A stretch of 64,000 nt of DNA from [Clostridium] asparagiforme DSM 15981. Lineage in GTDB: Bacteria; Bacillota; Clostridia; Lachnospirales; Lachnospiraceae. The notes beneath the pieces are model-generated. The model did no database searches and was not told the DNA's origin. It saw nothing but the letters and a program-made list of their open reading frames with translations. The translations under genes and the position numbers were made by a program. Below are positions 60,164 to 64,000 of this stretch, one piece after another; within the stretch, counting starts at the first letter, position 1, and every line of letters begins with the position of its first letter. The stretch covers positions 1,674,001 to 1,738,000 of the forward strand of contig CP102272.1 in the NCBI GenBank assembly GCA_025149125.1, read 5' to 3'.

Positions 60164-60571
60164 ATGAGCTGGGATGTATTGCTGATCAGAACCAAAACGA
60201 ACCGTGAAGCCATGGACGAGATAAAAAGCGAGAATATCATTCTGTTCAGCCAGGCGGAAATAGCCCGTGAGATCGGAAAGATTGCAACAGAGCTTGGCGC
60301 TGTCTGCGACTGCCAGGATTTGTCGTGGCAGAATCTTGACAGCGACAGTTGGTCCATTGAATTCAATGTTGGGAAAAATGCGGAGACGGAGTCGGTTATG
60401 CTGCATATCAGAGGCAGCGAACCGAAGGAGGTGTTGACCCTTCTGCCCGTTGACTTGAATGCCTGGTTGATCGATTGCAGCACGGGCGAATTCATCAGAC
60501 CGGGCGAACCGACTTCATTTGAGCGGTGGAGGGCGTATCGCGATCAGATTTTAGGGCGGAATGAGATGTAA
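60164..60571 (+). CDS. Small conserved protein of unknown function
   Basis: A 135-residue soluble protein, ATG 60164 behind AAAGGG. It starts MSWDVLLIRTK and contains DSWSIEFNVGKNAETESVML, HIRGSEPKEVLTLL and AWLIDCSTGEFI. I recall similar stand-alone proteins with a MSWD start and a CSTGEF-type end in many bacteria, often scattered like immunity proteins, but no function is known to me. It follows ktrA by 117 bases and has no partner gene. Confidence 0.7.
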   Translation: MSWDVLLIRTKTNREAMDEIKSENIILFSQAEIAREIGKIATELGAVCDCQDLSWQNLDSDSWSIEFNVGKNAETESVMLHIRGSEPKEVLTLLPVDLNAWLIDCSTGEFIRPGEPTSFERWRAYRDQILGRNEM

Positions 60572-60601
60572 TTGTTGGAAAATCAGGGAATGGGTTATAC
60601 T
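60572..60601 (+). promoter_or_regulatory. Promoter-like sequence ahead of a possible structured RNA
   Basis: TTGTTG (60572-60577), 18 bases, TATACT (60596-60601). Confidence 0.4.
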
Positions 60602-60607
60602 AAATTG

Positions 60608-60742
60608 TGAGAGCAGGCGGTATTGCCTTCCAGCGGAAGGCCGGACTACTTGAGGGGTTAGAGAACAGCTTTACGGCTTTGAACAGATTCGCTTACGGGG
60701 AGTAGAATCTGTTTGGATAAAATTCGAAGTTTATAGAAAACT
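60608..60742 (+). ncRNA. Possible structured RNA
   Basis: No open frame of interest. Three clean hairpins follow one another: GCCTTCC-AGC-GGAAGGC (60625-60641), AACAGATTC/GAATCTGTT (60682-60713) and AAGTTT/AAACTT (60727-60742). A promoter-like sequence precedes. I cannot match it to a known RNA family; it may also be decayed sequence. Confidence 0.35.
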
Positions 60743-60758
60743 TGATCCGGCTCACCGG

Positions 60759-60787
60759 TTGTACAGGCGCTGCGGATATGATAAAAT
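60759..60787 (+). promoter_or_regulatory. Promoter ahead of the GH25 gene leader
   Basis: TTGTAC (60759-60764), 17 bases, TAAAAT (60782-60787). Confidence 0.5.
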
Positions 60788-60790
60788 ATG

Positions 60791-60878
60791 GGGAGGCAAA
60801 GGCTTCCCGGAACAGGGATTCGCTTCGCAATTTGGAGGCGGCAGGCACTGCTGACAGAAACGGCGCCTGCCGCCTTTT
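60791..60878 (+). ncRNA. Short leader or small RNA ending in a strong terminator
   Basis: It begins with a hairpin (GGGAGGC at 60791-60797, GCTTCCC at 60802-60808) and ends in a 10-bp G+C stem (GGCGGCAGGC at 60837-60846 with GCCTGCCGCC at 60865-60874) plus TTTT. A promoter, a short RNA and a terminator ahead of a large gene could mean either an attenuator or an independent small RNA. Confidence 0.5.
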
Positions 60879-60957
60879 GCTGAATGCAATGGGCCGCGGG
60901 CGCAGCCTGCGGGCGATTGCTGAATGTAATGGGCCGCAGGCGCGGCCTGCGGGCGAT
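60878..60957 (+). repeat. Two 40-bp direct repeats, each a G+C-rich hairpin
   Basis: Units at 60878-60917 and 60918-60957 begin TTGCTGAATG and contain a stem such as CCGCAGGC-GCG-GCCTGCGG; three bases differ. A partial third (TTACTGA) follows. They lie between the terminator and the GH25 gene. Confidence 0.85.
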
Positions 60958-61013
60958 TACTGAGCGGGAATGGTGACCGGAACGTTGTCACTCACTGATC
61001 GACAGGAGCGTTT

Positions 61014-63986
61014 ATGGAAGAAAAACAGAGAAAACGCCGGAAATTCTGGCGGCTTGCCCTGCTGGCGGCGGTGTTTCTGACCGTGGCGGGGGCCGTCTAC
61101 GGCTACTGCGGATACAAAGGATACATTTTGTTAAACCACCCCTCCCGCCTGCGCTACCCGGTGCGCGGGGTGGACGTGTCCCATTACCAGGGGGATATCG
61201 ACTGGAACGCTTTTGAGCGCCAGGGGATCGAGTTCGCCTATATCAAGGCCACGGAGGGCAGCGGCATGGTGGACGACCGGTTTTGGGAGAACTGGGACAA
61301 GGCCAGGGAGGCGGGGATCAAGGCCGGGGCCTACCATTTTTTCAGCTTTGACAGTCCGGCCCAGGGGCAGTTCGAAAACTTCGTCAGGACGGTTCCGGCG
61401 TACCGGGAGATGCTGCCGCCCACGGTGGACTTTGAGTTTTACGGGGACAAAAAATCCAACCCGCCGGACCCGGCGGCCACCCGGGAGCAGCTGGGTATTT
61501 TGCTGGACAGCCTGGAGGCGCGGTACGGCGTGAAGCCGGTGATCTACGCGGCCAGGGATACCTGGGAGCTTTATCTGAAAGGGCATTTTGACGAGTATCC
61601 GCTCTGGATCCGCAGCATTGTGACCCGGCCCCATATCGGCGGAGATAAATGGACCTTCTGGCAGTATGCCAACAGGGGCCGTCTGGAAGGATATGCCGGT
61701 GGAGAGAAGTTTATCGACTTAAACGCTTTCTGCGGCAGCCGGGAAGCCTGGGAGGAGTGGTCCGGGAGCTACAGCCGGGCAATGGACGCCAGGGGGACTC
61801 TGGCGGAACTGGAAGGCTTCGGCCTGCTGGTATCTGAGGACGATCAAATCGTGCGGCAGGACGGCAGACTGATTGTGACCCGGGAGCTGTCGGAGGATTC
61901 CTACCGGATGCAGCGGCTGAAAATTTCCAGCCACCCTATCCCCGGAGATTTGGGGGAGCTTCCGCTGCAGCGCAGCGCCTGGTGCCTGAAAATGGGAATG
62001 GACCTGACGTCCGGCCTGCCCATGCGGGTGAGCCGTTATCCGCTGCCCGGCGGGGATATGGCCTATCGGGCCGTGGACATCCGCAGCGGGGACTGGGCGA
62101 CCGCGCAGATCGTGTGGTTTTTCTTTGGCAGGGATCGGATTTACGCGGTGGAGGAGGCCGACACGACGGACGACGAGGAGATTCTGTCCTTTTCGGAGAT
62201 GATCCGTCAAGGCCGTGTATTCCTGGACGGCAAAACCGTGCTGATTGACGAGGAAAATACACACGGCGCGCTCTGGCAGGAGACAGTTGGCGAAGACGGC
62301 GCTCCGCGGCCGGAGACGAAGGTGCGCGAAAACAACCTCCTCTGGCTGGAAACAGAGGCGCGCGGGGACGGCAGCCTTGAACTGCGCATTTACAATGAAA
62401 ATGGGCTGGCGGCCGGTCAGCCGGTCAATAGATTTTCCTGTGGGACCAGGGATGTGAGGGTCTGGGTGGACAAGGATGTAAATTTTGACGGGTATCATGA
62501 TATCCAGATTATGGAAGGCGATACCTGGCACGTCTATCTCTGGGGCCCGGAACAGGGGCAGTTCCGGCAGGAGCTGGACTACGGCCCGATGCTGCGCCCG
62601 GAGACGGATGCGGGATTTTCGCTGGACAGCGGACATGAGCGGGTGAAACTGCACTACAATGACCGCAACGGTTTAAACGGAAATAGGGCCGCGCTGGCAG
62701 AATGGCGCGGGGACCGCCTGCTGCTGTTCAGAATGATGGAATTCCCCCCGTCCTTTGGCGACGATCCCAGCCAGGTATTTCCGGTATGGGTGGTGGATTT
62801 CCCGGAGGGCCGGGAGCTTGACGGTCCGTTTTACGGCGAGGACGCCGGCGGGGGCCAAATGCTCTTCGAGGCCCAGTGGACGAAGGAGGAGTACGAGGAA
62901 AATCGCGAGGAGGCGGAGGCGGCTTTTTACAGGGATTTGGCTTTTGAGGGAGATTTTGCGCGCAGTCTGTGGGCCGGGGATGTGTTTTACGATCAGAGCC
63001 GGATAGCGGAATCTTTCAAAAACTACTTAAAGTCTGCAATGGAGGCGGGAAATGAGAAGGAAGCGCTGCTTGCGATCCGGGAGTCTGTGGAGTTGACGCC
63101 GCCCCGGGTGAAAGCGCTGGCCGCAGAGAATCCCGACCTGGACTGGTGGGTGCGGGAGATCGCCTCCAGCCCGGACGGCGCGGCGGTATTTGTGGAGGCG
63201 GACGGCGACGGGGATGGAATCGGGGATATTTCTGCGGAAATTTACCTGGGCGGCACCGGCGGCTTCACCCAGTTCGTGTTTTTTAAAGGGCAGGCGGACG
63301 GGAGTTACCGGGAGACCAGCGATTACGGGCACGTGAAGGAGGAATTTGCCTATGTGAGCTGGGAGGGCAGGCCCTATCTGGTCAGGACCGGTTACGATTA
63401 CGGGGCCAAGCTGTACGACGGTTTTTCCGTCTACGCCTACGAGGACGGAAAACGGGTCGGTGCGCTGCGGCTGGCCCTGGAGCCGGAGGGATTTTCCGTG
63501 GAAACGGAGGATGTCCGGCCGGGATATGAGGCGCTGGCTCAGAAAATATCCGTCGGAGGCCTTTCGGAGGTTCTGGACACCGGGGCGTGGCCCTACGAGC
63601 CGAAGGTGACGCTGGGAAGCGGGGAGACTGAGGTTGGAGAGGGAATTTTTTCCAGCGATGTTTTCAACACCGGGGAGCCGGTGGAGTATGACAAGTACAA
63701 CTGGTATTCCAGCAATATGTACACCCGGGACGGCGTAGCGAGCAGCTTATTTGCGAAACTTCCGCCCATCCAGTGGTCGGATTTTACCGGTGACGTGGTG
63801 ATGTTCTGGGTGGAAGCGGCGGGGGATAAAAATGTGATCTGCTTTCTGGAGCGGGACGGGCTGATGGATTACGCGGTCAGCGGCTGGCAGTATGAGGGCG
63901 AACAGGCGGAGAACGTATTCCGGGTAAAATGGACGGGCGTTCGCGTCATAAAGGAGCAGCCGTTGCAGGAAAACAGCGGTGTGTGA
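61014..63986 (+). CDS. GH25 lysozyme-like exoprotein with very long C-terminal region
   Basis: A 990-residue protein, ATG 61014 behind ACAGGAG. One membrane anchor or signal helix spans residues 11-30. Residues 50-245 are a GH25 (Chalaropsis-type) muramidase: DVSHYQGDIDW with D54, KATEGSGMVDD, and the acid pair DFEFYG (D139, E141), ending YANRGRLEGYAGGEKFIDLN. The remaining 740 residues are unfamiliar. They contain Ca-loop-like stretches, VDKDVNFDGYHDIQI (about 483) and EADGDGDGIGDISAEIYLG (about 727), like those of FG-GAP-type repeats. It likely cuts peptidoglycan while tethered to the membrane; the role of the C-terminal part is unknown. Confidence 0.85.
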   Translation: MEEKQRKRRKFWRLALLAAVFLTVAGAVYGYCGYKGYILLNHPSRLRYPVRGVDVSHYQGDIDWNAFERQGIEFAYIKATEGSGMVDDRFWENWDKAREAGIKAGAYHFFSFDSPAQGQFENFVRTVPAYREMLPPTVDFEFYGDKKSNPPDPAATREQLGILLDSLEARYGVKPVIYAARDTWELYLKGHFDEYPLWIRSIVTRPHIGGDKWTFWQYANRGRLEGYAGGEKFIDLNAFCGSREAWEEWSGSYSRAMDARGTLAELEGFGLLVSEDDQIVRQDGRLIVTRELSEDSYRMQRLKISSHPIPGDLGELPLQRSAWCLKMGMDLTSGLPMRVSRYPLPGGDMAYRAVDIRSGDWATAQIVWFFFGRDRIYAVEEADTTDDEEILSFSEMIRQGRVFLDGKTVLIDEENTHGALWQETVGEDGAPRPETKVRENNLLWLETEARGDGSLELRIYNENGLAAGQPVNRFSCGTRDVRVWVDKDVNFDGYHDIQIMEGDTWHVYLWGPEQGQFRQELDYGPMLRPETDAGFSLDSGHERVKLHYNDRNGLNGNRAALAEWRGDRLLLFRMMEFPPSFGDDPSQVFPVWVVDFPEGRELDGPFYGEDAGGGQMLFEAQWTKEEYEENREEAEAAFYRDLAFEGDFARSLWAGDVFYDQSRIAESFKNYLKSAMEAGNEKEALLAIRESVELTPPRVKALAAENPDLDWWVREIASSPDGAAVFVEADGDGDGIGDISAEIYLGGTGGFTQFVFFKGQADGSYRETSDYGHVKEEFAYVSWEGRPYLVRTGYDYGAKLYDGFSVYAYEDGKRVGALRLALEPEGFSVETEDVRPGYEALAQKISVGGLSEVLDTGAWPYEPKVTLGSGETEVGEGIFSSDVFNTGEPVEYDKYNWYSSNMYTRDGVASSLFAKLPPIQWSDFTGDVVMFWVEAAGDKNVICFLERDGLMDYAVSGWQYEGEQAENVFRVKWTGVRVIKEQPLQENSGV

Positions 63987-64000
63987 CGGCGGGAAGGAGA

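Noticed and set aside
60742..60963. 73-codon open frame across the terminator and 40-bp repeats
   Set aside because: It runs through two hairpin repeats and a terminator, has no ribosome site and an Ala/Arg-rich repeat product.
61719..62654. 311-codon open frame antisense to the GH25 gene
   Set aside because: Low-information His/Pro/Arg-rich product; shadow of the plus-strand gene.

Overview
The window looks like chromosome from a Gram-positive, spore-former-type Clostridia, most likely a gut Lachnospiraceae of the Enterocloster/Lachnoclostridium kind. This placement is inferred from a T-box leader on an aspartyl-tRNA synthetase/gatCAB operon, strong AGGAGG-type ribosome sites, sigma-A promoters with 17-bp spacers, tRNA-dependent amidation, an arginine cluster with divergent argG/argC, and Ktr-type potassium uptake. 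Most genes are G+C-rich. Two stretches (about 9640-17800 and 47500-49190) are visibly more A+T-rich and look acquired. I see no rRNA, tRNA, transposase, phage or CRISPR locus.

Layout. 1-9640: the end of an AGE-family sugar epimerase, a rubredoxin-fused FMN glutamate-synthase-like enzyme, a T-box-controlled aspS-gatCAB operon (makes Asn-tRNA and/or Gln-tRNA by amidation), an aspartate aminotransferase and a small membrane protein. 9641-17803: an A+T-rich catabolic island with a tartrate/D-malate-type dehydrogenase, LysR and AraC regulators, a metallo-amidohydrolase, a galactonate-dehydratase-like enolase-superfamily enzyme, an HSL-type esterase and an SLC13-type anion carrier. 17948-21917: an iron alcohol dehydrogenase, a LysR regulator, a 51-bp tandem repeat that supplies promoter -10 elements, an Lrp regulator and a D-amino-acid transaminase. 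21993-30039: ApbE, a GtrA-YfhO pair, argH, and Crp and GntR regulators. 30088-36870: a broken GNAT gene, a palindromic element inside the leader of a CAT-like gene, and a gliding-type (GldA/F/G-like) ABC operon. 36935-43459: argG diverging from argC-GNAT-argJ-argB-argD, with matching ARG-box-like sites over both promoters. 43637-47311: a TetR / Old-Yellow-Enzyme / double-cupin module. 47340-49190: a 166-bp palindromic element and small genes of unknown role. 49197-55160: a MacAB-like efflux operon ending in two TolC-like coiled-coil proteins that seem to lack the outer-membrane barrel. 55172-60046: a 241-bp inverted repeat, a KdpDE-type two-component system and a divergent Ktr potassium channel. 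60164-63986: a small unknown protein, possible structured RNAs and 40-bp hairpin repeats, and a very large GH25 lysozyme-like exoprotein.

The most unusual items are (1) the adaptor/ATPase/permease plus paired barrel-less TolC-like proteins in an apparently single-membrane cell; (2) a family of non-coding repeats placed between promoters and genes, including a 51-bp element found at two distant loci whose hairpin shows a compensating base-pair change; and (3) the unassigned sugar-acid island with a shared operator-like motif. All functions are read from sequence alone, without database searches.
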